Part shown: positions 1 through 10,352 of the stretch, in pieces
Numbering within the stretch: position 1 is the first letter of the stretch
Layout of the letters: each line of letters begins with the position of its first letter
Assembly (NCBI RefSeq): GCF_015160855.1
Contig: NZ_CP063373.1
Location: 7,911,001 to 7,975,000 of the forward strand
DNA: 64,000 nt
From: Streptomyces ferrugineus
Lineage (GTDB): Bacteria > Actinomycetota > Actinomycetes > Streptomycetales > Streptomycetaceae
Direction: 5' to 3'
The notes under the pieces: generated by a model
Database searches by the model: none
What the model saw: only the letters and a program-made list of their open reading frames with translations
Told to the model about the DNA's origin: nothing
Program-made: the position numbers and the translations under genes

Positions 1-688
1 CCTGACCGATCATCGCGTCGACGACGAACAGGATCTCGTCCGGGGAGACCGCGTCCCGGATGTCCGCGGCCTGCTGCATCATCTCCTGGTCGATACCCAG
101 GCGGCCGGCGGTGTCCACGATCACGATGTCGTGGACCTTGGCCTTGGCGTGCTCGATGGAGTCCTTGGCGACCTTGATCGGGTCACCGACGCCGTTGCCC
201 GGCTCCGGGGCGAAGACCGCGACGCCGGCGCGCTCGGCGACGACGCTGAGCTGGTTCACGGCGTTGGGGCGCTGGAGGTCGGCGGCGACCAGCAGCGGCG
301 AGTGGCCCTGCTCCTTCAGCCAGCGGCCGAGCTTGCCCGCGAGGGTGGTCTTACCGGCACCCTGCAGACCCGCCAGCATGATCACGGTCGGCGGTGTCTT
401 CGCGAACCGCAGGCGGCGGGTCTCGCCGCCGAGGATCGTCACGAGCTCGTCGTTGACGATCTTCAGGACCTGCTGGGCCGGGTTCAGCGCCTTGGAGACC
501 TCGGCGCCGAGGGCACGCTCCTTGACGTTCTTGATGAACGACCGGACGACAGGCAGCGCCACGTCCGCTTCGAGAAGTGCGATGCGGATCTCGCGCGCGG
601 TGGCGTCGATGTCCGCCTCGGAGAGCCGTCCCTTGCCGCGCAGGTTCTTGAAAGTCGCTGAGAGGCGATCGGAGAGAGTATCGAACAC
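1..688 (-). CDS. ffh: Signal recognition particle GTPase Ffh, 5' part only
   Basis: This is the amino-terminal 229 codons of Ffh; the gene runs off the left edge of the window. Ffh binds signal peptides on nascent membrane proteins together with SRP RNA and docks on FtsY. The reading frame opens with GTG (VFDTLSDRLSATFKNLRGKG), the N-domain start typical of the family, followed by the GTPase P-loop GLQGAGKTT, the ADLQRPNAVNQL motif and DTAGRL. No stop interrupts the visible part. The M domain and SRP RNA-binding helices would lie outside the window. Its receptor partner ftsY lies about 7 kb away. Identification is firm; the only uncertainty is the missing 3' part. Confidence 0.96.
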   Translation of the reverse strand, partial: MFDTLSDRLSATFKNLRGKGRLSEADIDATAREIRIALLEADVALPVVRSFIKNVKERALGAEVSKALNPAQQVLKIVNDELVTILGGETRRLRFAKTPPTVIMLAGLQGAGKTTLAGKLGRWLKEQGHSPLLVAADLQRPNAVNQLSVVAERAGVAVFAPEPGNGVGDPIKVAKDSIEHAKAKVHDIVIVDTAGRLGIDQEMMQQAADIRDAVSPDEILFVVDAMIGQ

Positions 689-794
689 GGCGCTCGCGGT
701 CCTCGGGGTCGGTGGCAGCTGGGAATCGCCCTCCAGGGTATCCCGGCGACGCAGGTTGCCGGGATCCCTGGGTTCAGAGCCTGCGAACAGGCTC

Positions 795-3242
795 TCAGCC
801 CCGCAACGTCTCCTCCAGCTTGCGTGCCACGGCCGCCGCCTCCTCGCCGGGCAGCGGGGCGCCCTCGGGGCCTGTGACATAGAACGCGTCGACGGCGTTG
901 GCGCCCAGCGTGCTGACATGTGCACTGCGCACCCGCACGCTCGCGTCCTCCAGCGCCCGGCCGATCCGGAACAGCAGCCCCGGCGCGTCCTGGGCGCGCA
1001 CCTCGATCACCGTGGCCAGCCGGGAGGCGGCCGGGTGCACCGACACCCGCGCCGGCGGCGCCACGACGCCCCGCCGGCGCGGATACGCCGCGTCGCGCTC
1101 GGCGAGGCGCCCGGCGATGTCCAGGGAGCCGTCCAGGGCGCGTACGAGGTCGGCGCGCAGCCGGGTGGCCTGTGGCAGCGAGCCGTACTCGGCGGCGACC
1201 CGCCAGTTCAGCAGCAGGACGGAGCCCTCGACGCCGTCGGGCAGATCCAGGGCGCGCAGTTCGGCCGTGCGGACGGTCAGGCGGTGCATCGCCAGGACGC
1301 CCGCCACCGCGGGCAGCACGCCCGGCTGGTCGGGTACGGCGATGACCAGCTCCACGCCGAGCGGCTCGGGATCGCCCGGGGGCTGCTCCTCGGCCGGCGG
1401 CTCGGTCTGGGCGCGCAGGGCCAGTACGGGGCTGCCGGTGGCGACCGCCTCGATGGCGAGCCGCTCCTGCTCGGCGGTGGGCGCGGCGGCCTCCGGCTCG
1501 TCCGGGTCGTCCCCGGCGAGTACGGCCGCGACGCGTTTCACCAGGTCGGCGACGAGGGACCCGCGCCAGGACGACCATGCCGCCGGGCCGGTGGCCAGGG
1601 CGTCCGCCTCGGTCAGGGCGTGCAGCAGCTCCAGGGTGCCCTGCGAGCCGACCGCCTCGGCGACCGAGCGCACGGTGGCCGGGTCCTCCAGGTCGCGCCG
1701 CGTGGCCGTCTCGACGAGCAGCAGGTGATGGCGTACGAGGGTGGAGAGCACGAGGACGTCGTCGCGGTCGAAGCCGATGCGCGCGGCCACGTCCTTGACG
1801 ATGATCTCGCCGGCCACGGAGTGGTCGCCGGGCCAGCCCTTGCCGATGTCGTGCAGCAGCGCGGCGACCAGGAGGAGGTCGGGGCGGTGGACGCGGCGGG
1901 TGAACTCGGAGGCGCGCACGGCCGTTTCGATGAGGTGCCGGTCGACGGTCCAGATGTGCACGGCGTTGCGCTGCGGACGGCAGCGCACCCGCTCCCAGTC
2001 CGGCAGGAAGTGGGTGATCAGCCCTTCGGCCTCCAGCGCCTCCCACACCTCGACCGTCGGCCGCCCGGAGCCCAGCAGGGTCACCAGCTGCTCGCGCGCC
2101 TCGGCGGGCCAGGGGGTGGGCAGCGGGCGCACGGTGGCCGCCATGCGCCGTACGGCGTGCAGGGAGAGCGGGAGTCCGGCCTGGGCGGCGGCGGCAGCGG
2201 CGCGCAAGGGAAGCACGGGGTCGCGTTCGGGGCGCGCGGCGCGGGCGAGTACCACCTCGCCGTCCTGCTCCACCACGCCCTCCGCGAGCGGGGAGCGCTC
2301 GGCGGTGGGCTTCCCGCCCCCCAGCATGGCGCGCAGCCGCGGCCGTACGGCGCGCGCCCTCAGCACACGCCCCACCTCGCGCCAAGTCACGTCGCTGGCA
2401 TACGAGATGACCCGCGCCGCCTCGTACACCTGCCGCAGCAGCGTGTCCGCGTCGAGCAGCCCCAGCTCGGCGGCGACCTGGTCCTGCTCCTGCAGCGCGA
2501 GCCGGTCGGTCGCCCGCCCGGTGCTCAGATGCAGGGCGTCCCGTACGTCGAGCAGCCGGCGCCGGGCGTCGTCGAGGCCCTCGCGCGGGGCGTCGGCCAG
2601 CCAGGACGCGGCGACGGCGCGCAGGATGGTGGCGTCCCGCAGCCCGCCGCGCGCCTCCTTCAGATCGGGTTCCAGGAGGTACTGCAGCTCACCCTGCCGC
2701 TCGGCGCGTTCGGCGGACAGCTCCTGGAGGTCGGGCAGCCGCTTGGGCGCCTGGTTGCGCCAGTCGGCCAGGATCGCCGTGCGCAGTGCGGCCGTGAGCC
2801 CCAGGTCGCCCGCGATGTGCCGGGCGTCCAGCAGGCCGAGCTGGACCTTGAGGTCCTCGCCGGCCGTCTTGCGGGCCTCGGCTGGTGTGCGCACGGAGTG
2901 GTCGAGGGCGAGCCCGAGGTCCCAGACGGGGTACCAGATGCGGTCGGCGAGGGCGGCCACCGCCTTGCTGTCGCCGCCGTCGTGCAGCAGGAGCAGGTCC
3001 AGGTCGCTGCGCGGGGACAGCTCGCCGCGGCCGTAGCCGCCGACGGCGACCAGGGAGACACCCCGCAGCCCGCCGGCGCCGGCCGCGAACAGGCCGGTCA
3101 GCCAGTCGTCGGTCAGCTCCGCGAGGGCGGCACGGCGCGGCGGCCCGGACTGCGCCCCCTCCGTGAGGAGGCGCAGCCGGGCCGCCGCGTAGCCGCTGGG
3201 TCCCGAGTCTTCCGTTTCCTTGTGCACGTCCGTGCTCGACAC
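795..3242 (-). CDS. glnD: PII nucleotidyltransferase/deadenylylating enzyme GlnD
   Basis: 815-residue bifunctional enzyme that modifies the PII protein GlnK; in Streptomyces the modification is known to be adenylylation rather than uridylylation. The nucleotidyltransferase signature GGYGRGELSPRSDLD is at residues 68-82, an HD phosphohydrolase motif LLHDIGKG near 460, and two ACT-type regulatory repeats fill the last ~190 residues, which is the standard GlnD layout. The start is GTG at 3242 (MSSTDVHKE). It is the last gene of amtB-glnK-glnD, 27 bases after glnK, so it is probably co-transcribed and under the GlnR box upstream of amtB. Confidence 0.96.
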   Translation of the reverse strand: MSSTDVHKETEDSGPSGYAAARLRLLTEGAQSGPPRRAALAELTDDWLTGLFAAGAGGLRGVSLVAVGGYGRGELSPRSDLDLLLLHDGGDSKAVAALADRIWYPVWDLGLALDHSVRTPAEARKTAGEDLKVQLGLLDARHIAGDLGLTAALRTAILADWRNQAPKRLPDLQELSAERAERQGELQYLLEPDLKEARGGLRDATILRAVAASWLADAPREGLDDARRRLLDVRDALHLSTGRATDRLALQEQDQVAAELGLLDADTLLRQVYEAARVISYASDVTWREVGRVLRARAVRPRLRAMLGGGKPTAERSPLAEGVVEQDGEVVLARAARPERDPVLPLRAAAAAAQAGLPLSLHAVRRMAATVRPLPTPWPAEAREQLVTLLGSGRPTVEVWEALEAEGLITHFLPDWERVRCRPQRNAVHIWTVDRHLIETAVRASEFTRRVHRPDLLLVAALLHDIGKGWPGDHSVAGEIIVKDVAARIGFDRDDVLVLSTLVRHHLLLVETATRRDLEDPATVRSVAEAVGSQGTLELLHALTEADALATGPAAWSSWRGSLVADLVKRVAAVLAGDDPDEPEAAAPTAEQERLAIEAVATGSPVLALRAQTEPPAEEQPPGDPEPLGVELVIAVPDQPGVLPAVAGVLAMHRLTVRTAELRALDLPDGVEGSVLLLNWRVAAEYGSLPQATRLRADLVRALDGSLDIAGRLAERDAAYPRRRGVVAPPARVSVHPAASRLATVIEVRAQDAPGLLFRIGRALEDASVRVRSAHVSTLGANAVDAFYVTGPEGAPLPGEEAAAVARKLEETLRG

Positions 3243-3269
3243 CCAGCAGCTCCTGTCCTTCTTCTTCTC

Positions 3270-4882
<1,613 letters not shown>

Positions 4883-5222
4883 TGCCGGTATCTCCTCGTC
4901 GTTGGTACGGCCCGTGCGGGCGAGCCCTGAGCGGATTGAGGGGTGGGGCCGGTTATGCGCCACGAGATTGGCGCAGCACGGTTTCGACAGAAGCCCCTCG
5001 TTGTTTCACGGGCGTGACGAAGACACCTGGCGTGTTACGCATCGATGAACTGCGAGATGTTCGGCTGCGCGATCGTTATCGTGGCGCAACCTTCTGAGCA
5101 GGTGAGAAGGAACCGGCCGCGGCGGCCTTCCGATGACCTGGCATGGGGGAGCCGAGTCGGGCAGTTCGGGAGGGCCGGCCGCGGCCGGGGTTCTGGGGGT
5201 TCCGGGGGGAACGGCCCCGGAT
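4883..5222. other. amtB-nsdA intergenic region (340 bp)
   Basis: Besides the GlnR box at 5003-5038, the region carries the amtB leader (4883-5002) and, on the other side, the short trailer after nsdA, which contains GC-rich sequence at 5160-5215 rich in runs of G. I see no convincing gene here. No strong terminator hairpin with a T-run is visible after nsdA. Confidence 0.5.
5003..5038 (-). promoter_or_regulatory. Putative GlnR box upstream of amtB
   Basis: Read on the minus strand, 5038-5003 carries GTAAC-n6-GGTGT followed four bases later by GTCAC-n6-GAAAC. The second half matches the published GlnR consensus gTnAC-n6-GAAAC exactly; the first keeps the a-site but has a weak b-site. It lies about 120 bases upstream of the amtB TTG start. 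GlnR is the known nitrogen regulator of amtB in Streptomyces, so control by GlnR is a family-based inference. Confidence 0.75.
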
Positions 5223-6716
5223 TCAGACCGCCTCGGCGGTCTCCGGAAGCTCGACGGCGAGCCTCTCGGTGAGGTCCACGATCTCGGCGAGATCACCGAA
5301 GTCGCGCACGGCCGTGTCGACCGTCTTTCGAATACGAGTGTTGACGCGCTCGGAGCGCACCTTCTTGGCGACCCGCATGGCCTGCTCGGCGTAGACCGCG
5401 CTCTGCTCCGGCTCGCCCCGCAGCAGCTGGACCGTGGCCACCCCGATGAGGTTCAGCGCGTACGACCGCTGGTGCTCGCCGTCCTTCGCGAACAGGTCCA
5501 CGGCCTGCCTCATCAGGGGCTCGGCCAGCGAGGCGTACGTCGGGCTGCGGCCGGCGACATAGGCGAGGTCGCGGAAGGAGTGGGAGTTCTCGCCGTACAG
5601 CTCGGCCTCGGAGAAGAAGCGGATCCAGTCGGGGTCCGGCTCGTCCCAGTCGTCGGCCTCGGCGAAGGTGTCCTCGGCCATCCGGACGGCCCGCTTGCAC
5701 TTGCCGGGCTGGCCCATGTTGGCGTACGCGCGGGCCTCCATCGCATACAGCATCGACTGGGTGCGCGGACTGGCGCAGTCGCGGCTGCCGTACTGCGCGA
5801 GGTGGATCAGCTCCAGGGCGTCGTCGGGCCGGCCGAGGTGGATCATCTGGCGGCTCATGCTGGACAGGACGTACGAGCCGAGGGGGCGGTCGCCGGCCTC
5901 CTTGGCGGCGTGCAGCGCGAGGACGAAGTACTTCTGCGCGGTGGGCTGGAGCCCGACGTCGTACGACATCCAGCCGGCCAGCTCCGCCAGCTCGGCGGCG
6001 ACCTTGAACAGCTTGCGGGTGGTGGACTCGGGGTGGGGCTCCTGGAGCAGGTCGGTCACCTCGTGGAGCTGGCCGACGACCGCCTTGCGACGCAGGCCGC
6101 CGCCGCACTGCGCGTCCCACTGCCGGAACATCACGGTGGTGGACTCCAGCAGGTCCAGCTCGGGCCTGGACAGCCGGCCACGCGCGCGGGACGACGGGAC
6201 GGGCCGCGGCTCCTGGTACGGGGCGGGCGGCGCGGGGACCAGCCAGCGCTGCATCGGCTCGATGAGCGCCGGGCCCGCGGACAGGGCCAGCGAGCTCCCG
6301 AGGAAGCCGCGCCGCGCCAGCATCAGGTCGCTGCGCGAGAACTCGCTGATCAGGGCCACTGTCTGCGGGGCCGTCCAGGGCAGATCGACGCCGGACACGG
6401 AGGGTGACTGACGGGCGGCGCGCAGGCCGAGGTCCTCGACGGAGACGACGCAGCCGAACCGCTCGGAGAACAGCTCCGACAGGATCCGCGGGATCGGCTC
6501 GCGGGGGTTCTCGCCGTCCAGCCAGCGGCGTACGCGGGAGGTGTCGGTCGAGATGTGGTTGGCACCCAACTGGCGGGCGCGGCGGTTCACTTGGCGGGCG
6601 AGTTCGCCCTTCGACCAGCCGCTGCGCACGAACCAGGACGTGAGCAGCTCGTTCGGGCGCTTGTCGGCGTGCGATGCGCTACTGGCACTCGTACCGCTTC
6701 CGCTGTTGCCGCTCAC
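5223..6716 (-). CDS. nsdA: NsdA-type negative regulator of development (HTH-TPR protein)
   Basis: 497-residue Streptomyces regulator. The first ~90 residues form a helix-turn-helix-like region (KRPNELLTSWFVRSGWSKGE to HISTDTSRVRRWLDGENPRE), followed by helical TPR-like repeats to the C-terminus (for example YALNLIGVATVQLL). It matches what I know of NsdA of S. coelicolor, a repressor of sporulation and antibiotic production that lies next to amtB there too. I chose GTG 6716 (MSGNSGSGTSAS) although the frame stays open to 6761. It is divergent from the primase-like gene at 7175 and convergent with nothing. Confidence 0.88.
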   Translation of the reverse strand: MSGNSGSGTSASSASHADKRPNELLTSWFVRSGWSKGELARQVNRRARQLGANHISTDTSRVRRWLDGENPREPIPRILSELFSERFGCVVSVEDLGLRAARQSPSVSGVDLPWTAPQTVALISEFSRSDLMLARRGFLGSSLALSAGPALIEPMQRWLVPAPPAPYQEPRPVPSSRARGRLSRPELDLLESTTVMFRQWDAQCGGGLRRKAVVGQLHEVTDLLQEPHPESTTRKLFKVAAELAELAGWMSYDVGLQPTAQKYFVLALHAAKEAGDRPLGSYVLSSMSRQMIHLGRPDDALELIHLAQYGSRDCASPRTQSMLYAMEARAYANMGQPGKCKRAVRMAEDTFAEADDWDEPDPDWIRFFSEAELYGENSHSFRDLAYVAGRSPTYASLAEPLMRQAVDLFAKDGEHQRSYALNLIGVATVQLLRGEPEQSAVYAEQAMRVAKKVRSERVNTRIRKTVDTAVRDFGDLAEIVDLTERLAVELPETAEAV

Positions 6717-7174
6717 TGCAACGCCCCCATCCCTTGGACCACTTGTCACCGAGTGCGCCAAGCCCTATCAGAATGCCGGTAAATACGGTTGCCCGTCCGG
6801 CGGTTCTCACCCTTCGAACGGAAAGCCGAGTTGCCCCCGGCATACCCATGAGTGCATGTGCCCCGAAGCTCTGTGCACTCACAGTAATCCTACGATCACG
6901 CCCCCAGCCATGGCGATCCCTGAATCGCCACCATTCGCCACCCCTTCGAATGAACTAACGGTGGCCCAGGCGCGATTCACTTGACATAGGACGGCCGGAA
7001 GCGGGCGGAGCGAAGCACGCAGGGGCGCGTGTCGCCCGGCCCACAACCCGGGGCGCTTCCAAGCGCCGCGTGAACCGAGCGGCGTCGGCGGGTATCCGGC
7101 CGCCCAGGAACACACAGGGTCACGTTCCGCTTCCGCGCCGTAACCACCGGCGCGCTGGACCCGTTGGAGGGGGC
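6717..7174. other. Divergent nsdA / primase-like intergenic region (458 bp)
   Basis: This must hold the nsdA promoter and that of the plus-strand gene at 7175. An 8-bp perfect inverted repeat TGAGTGCA/TGCACTCA lies at 6849-6856 and 6874-6881, and on the minus strand a TAGGAT hexamer close to it could serve as a -10. These are pattern matches only. No additional gene is supported. Confidence 0.4.
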
Positions 7175-7831
7175 ATGGGCTTCACGATCGGCGGCATCCG
7201 GGAGATCCGGTCCGGTTCGCGGCGACGCGGCCGCTCCTCGGAGTGCACGACCGTCGCCGAGTTCACCGGACTGTGGGGCTGGGACGCGGTACCCGGCGCG
7301 CGCGCTGCGGCGGGCGCCTGTTCGTGCGGCCGCCCGGACTGCGCCGTGCCCGGCGCACACCCCCTCGACTTCGCGCCCCAGGTCCCGGCCGGCGCCACGC
7401 TCGACGAGGTCACCAAGGCGTGGTCGGAGTTCCCGGGCGCCGCGGTGATGCTGCCGGTCGGGCGGGCGTTCGATGTGATCGAGGTGGCCGAGCCCGCCGG
7501 CCGCCGGGCGCTGACCCGGCTCGAGCGCATGGGCCTGCCCCTCGGCCCGGTCACCGCCACCCCCGACGGCCGCGCCCACTTCTTCGTCGCCCCCGGCGCC
7601 GCCGCCGAGCTCCCCGAGCTCCTCTACCGCATGGGCTGGGACGACCCGACCCACCTCGATCTGCGCGGCCTCGGCCCCGGTACGCACATCACGGCCCCGC
7701 CGTCCGACCGGGGCGGCCTGGGCCCGGTGCGCTGGCTGCGGCCCCCGGCACTGGACACCGCGACGAAGCCGCCGGCGGCACGGCTGCTGCTGGGGACGCT
7801 GGCTTACGTGGCGCATCGGTCGCGCGCATAG
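7175..7831 (+). CDS. Primase/polymerase N-terminal domain-like protein
   Basis: 218-residue protein resembling the N-terminal half of actinobacterial bifunctional primase/polymerase proteins: an early CSCGRPDCAVPGAHP segment, the W-x-x-x-P-GAAVMLPVG strand, and a C-terminal HITAPPSDR region. The usual acidic D-x-D catalytic pair is not obvious: where it would be expected I see FDVIEVAEPAG, so polymerase activity is doubtful. ATG 7175 follows GGAGGGGGC. It is a single gene facing ftsY across a strong hairpin. I recall a gene of this type beside nsdA and ftsY in other streptomycetes, with no assigned function. Confidence 0.75.
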   Translation: MGFTIGGIREIRSGSRRRGRSSECTTVAEFTGLWGWDAVPGARAAAGACSCGRPDCAVPGAHPLDFAPQVPAGATLDEVTKAWSEFPGAAVMLPVGRAFDVIEVAEPAGRRALTRLERMGLPLGPVTATPDGRAHFFVAPGAAAELPELLYRMGWDDPTHLDLRGLGPGTHITAPPSDRGGLGPVRWLRPPALDTATKPPAARLLLGTLAYVAHRSRA

Positions 7832-7861
7832 ACGTACGTCGCGCGCATAGGCGTACACAGC

Positions 7862-7904
7862 GAGGTGCCCGTTTCCCAACTGCACCTTGGGAAACGGGCG
7901 CCTC
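7862..7904. terminator. Bidirectional hairpin between primase-like gene and ftsY
   Basis: Arms of 18 bases (7862-7879 and 7887-7904) pair with a single mismatch around a 7-base loop. It sits just past both converging stop codons. There is no long T-run, as is common in Streptomyces terminators. Confidence 0.75.
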
Positions 7905-7936
7905 TTCGGCCACGTACGAAACTTCCGTAGGTGAGG

Positions 7937-9151
7937 TCACTCTCCGATAAGGGCGTCAACGAACGCCTCCGGCTCGAACGGCGCCAGGTCGTCGGCGCCC
8001 TCGCCCAGCCCGACCAGCTTCACCGGCACGCCCAGCTCGCGCTGGACCGCGACGACGATGCCGCCCTTGGCCGTGCCGTCCAGCTTGGTGAGCACGATGC
8101 CGGTGATGTCGACGACCTCGGCGAAGACACGGGCCTGCACGAGGCCGTTCTGCCCGGTGGTGGCGTCCAGCACCAGCAGCACCTCGTCCAGCGGCGCGTG
8201 CTTCTCCACGACCCGCTTGACCTTGCCGAGCTCGTCCATGAGCCCGGTCTTGGTGTGCAGGCGCCCGGCGGTGTCGATGAGGACGACGTCCGACCCCATC
8301 TCCTTGCCCTCCTTCACCGCGTCGAAGGCGACGGAGGCGGGGTCGCCGCCCTCCGGCCCGCGCACGGTGTAGGCGCCGACCCGCTCGCCCCAGGTCTGCA
8401 GCTGGTCGGCGGCGGCGGCACGGAAGGTGTCGGCGGCGCCCAGGACCACGCTGCGGCCGTCGGCCACGAGGACGCGGGCGAGCTTGCCGGTGGTGGTGGT
8501 CTTGCCGGTGCCGTTGACGCCGACGACCATCACGATGCCGGGCTTGCTGGTCTCCGGCTCGGTCCTGACGATGCGGTCCATGTCGGTGCCGACCAGCTTG
8601 AGCAGCTCCTCGCGCAGCAGGCCGCGCAGCTCCTCGGGGGTGCGGGTGCCGAGGACCTTCACGCGCTCGCGCAGGCCGTCGACCAGCTCCTGGGTGGGTG
8701 CGACGCCGACGTCGGCGGTGAGCAGGGTGTCCTCGATCTCCTCCCAGGTGTCCTCGTCGAGGTGCTCGCGCGACAGGAGCGTCAGCAGCCCCTTGCCGAG
8801 CGCGTTCTGGGAGCGGGAGAGCCGGGCGCGCAGCCGGATCAGGCGGCCGGCGGTGGGCTCCGGGACCTCGATCGCGGTCGGCGGAAGCTCTTCGACGACG
8901 GGCGGTTCCTCGACTGCGACCCCGGTCGAGCCGCCGTCGGGAAGATCCACCTCCTCTATGGTCCGGCGCTCTTCGTCGCGCGGTGTCTCGGCCTCGTCGC
9001 CGACGTGCGGCTCGGCCGGTGGGGCGGTGATGTCGGGGGCGGCGGGCGGCGGCGGGGGCAGGTGCTTCTTGCGGCGAGTGCCGACGACGAGCCCACCGAG
9101 CGCGCCGAGCACGACCACGGCGATGACTACAGCAAGGATGACGATGTCCAT
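7937..9151 (-). CDS. ftsY: Signal recognition particle receptor FtsY
   Basis: 404-residue SRP receptor GTPase. It begins with a membrane-spanning helix (MDIVILAVVIAVVVLGAL...), then a proline/acidic linker, then the NG domain with P-loop GVNGTGKTT, DTFRAAAADQL, DTAGRLHTK and TKLDGTAKGG. FtsY docks the ribosome-SRP complex (Ffh is the first gene of this window) at the membrane. ATG 9151 is chosen because it starts exactly at the membrane helix; the frame runs further upstream to 9208. It faces the primase-like gene tail to tail. Confidence 0.96.
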   Translation of the reverse strand: MDIVILAVVIAVVVLGALGGLVVGTRRKKHLPPPPPAAPDITAPPAEPHVGDEAETPRDEERRTIEEVDLPDGGSTGVAVEEPPVVEELPPTAIEVPEPTAGRLIRLRARLSRSQNALGKGLLTLLSREHLDEDTWEEIEDTLLTADVGVAPTQELVDGLRERVKVLGTRTPEELRGLLREELLKLVGTDMDRIVRTEPETSKPGIVMVVGVNGTGKTTTTGKLARVLVADGRSVVLGAADTFRAAAADQLQTWGERVGAYTVRGPEGGDPASVAFDAVKEGKEMGSDVVLIDTAGRLHTKTGLMDELGKVKRVVEKHAPLDEVLLVLDATTGQNGLVQARVFAEVVDITGIVLTKLDGTAKGGIVVAVQRELGVPVKLVGLGEGADDLAPFEPEAFVDALIGE

Positions 9152-9256
9152 AACGCGTCCAGTATCGGCCATGGAGTCCTGCGACACCCCTCTGGATGTC
9201 TGACACACCGTCAGCTAACGTCCGCCTTCACATCCGCCCGGTGAAGGGGGACCCCC

Positions 9257-10228
9257 ATGCCCGTCACGGTCGTACGCTTCAACCTCGTCGAGCCCGACGC
9301 GACCCCCGCCTCGCTCGCCGCCCGCTACCGGGCCGCCCTGGAGATGGCGGCCTACGCCGACGAGCACGGCATCACCACCGTGCAGACGGAGGAGCACCAC
9401 GGCGCCGAGAACAACTGGCTGCCCTCCCCCTTCGCCTTCGCGGCCGCCGTCTTCGGCGCGACCCGCCGTCTCGCGGTCACCGTCTCGGCGATCATCGGCC
9501 CGCTGCACGACCCGCTGCGGCTGGCGGAGGAGATCGCCGTACTGGATCTGCTGAGCGGCGGGCGACTGGTCACGGTCGCCGGGATCGGGTACCGGCCCGA
9601 GGAGTACGCCCTGTTCGACGTGGACTGGAAGCGGCGCGGCAGGCTCCAGGACGAGCTGCTTCAGACGCTGCTGAAGGCGTGGACCGGCGAGGAGTTCGAG
9701 TACCGGGGCCGTACGGTACGGGTCACCCCGCGCCCGTACACCGACCCGCACCCCCTGCTCCTGGTCGGCGGCTCCTCGAAGGCCGCCGCCCGCCGGGCCG
9801 CCCGGCTCGGCCTGCCGTTCTTCCCCAGCGCGCATCTGCCGGAGCTGGAGGCGTACTACAAGGAGCGGCTCGTCGAGTACGGCACCGAGGGCTGGACCAT
9901 GATGCCGGCCGCCGAGACCCCGCTGCTGCACATCGCCGAGGACCCCGACCGGACCTGGGCCGAGCACGGCCGCCACTTCCTGCACGAGGCGCGGACATAC
10001 GCCTCCTGGCAGTCCGGGGACGTCCGGTCCGCCGTGAAGTCGGCGGCCACGACGGTGGCGGAGCTGCGCGCCGAGGGCGTGTACCGGATCGTGACGCCCG
10101 AGGAGTGTGTGGCGCTGGGGTTCGGCAACTACGTGCTGCATCCGCTGTCGGGCGGGATGCCGGTGGAGGAGGGGTGGCGGAGTCTGCGGCTGTTCGCGGA
10201 GGAGGTGCTGCCGAGGCTCGGTGAGTGA
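9257..10228 (+). CDS. LLM-class flavin-dependent oxidoreductase
   Basis: 323-residue luciferase-like monooxygenase family member with the TIM-barrel features of the group: the GITTVQTEEHHG strand, LDLLSGGRL, and VGGSSKAAARRAARLG near the C-terminal half. Such enzymes use FMNH2 or F420; which one, and the substrate, cannot be read from sequence. The ATG at 9257 follows GAAGGGGG. It is monocistronic, divergent from ftsY and followed by a perfect 17-bp hairpin. An F420 biosynthesis gene (cofC) lies elsewhere in the window, so F420 use is possible but not shown. Confidence 0.85.
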   Translation: MPVTVVRFNLVEPDATPASLAARYRAALEMAAYADEHGITTVQTEEHHGAENNWLPSPFAFAAAVFGATRRLAVTVSAIIGPLHDPLRLAEEIAVLDLLSGGRLVTVAGIGYRPEEYALFDVDWKRRGRLQDELLQTLLKAWTGEEFEYRGRTVRVTPRPYTDPHPLLLVGGSSKAAARRAARLGLPFFPSAHLPELEAYYKERLVEYGTEGWTMMPAAETPLLHIAEDPDRTWAEHGRHFLHEARTYASWQSGDVRSAVKSAATTVAELRAEGVYRIVTPEECVALGFGNYVLHPLSGGMPVEEGWRSLRLFAEEVLPRLGE

Positions 10229-10252
10229 TCCTTCGGCCCTTCGTCCACGACA

Positions 10253-10293
10253 CCGCCGCCCCGGCTCGGGCAGTGGCCGAGCCGGGGCGGCGG
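10253..10293. terminator. Perfect 17-bp hairpin between oxidoreductase and glcP
   Basis: Arms 10253-10269 and 10277-10293 are exact reverse complements with a 7-base loop, placed between two converging genes, so it can end transcription from both sides. Confidence 0.8.
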
Positions 10294-10352
10294 CGGGGTT
10301 ACGGGGAGAGGGGCAGCGGGGACTTGGCCCTTCCCCCCGAGTTCGGGGCCGG

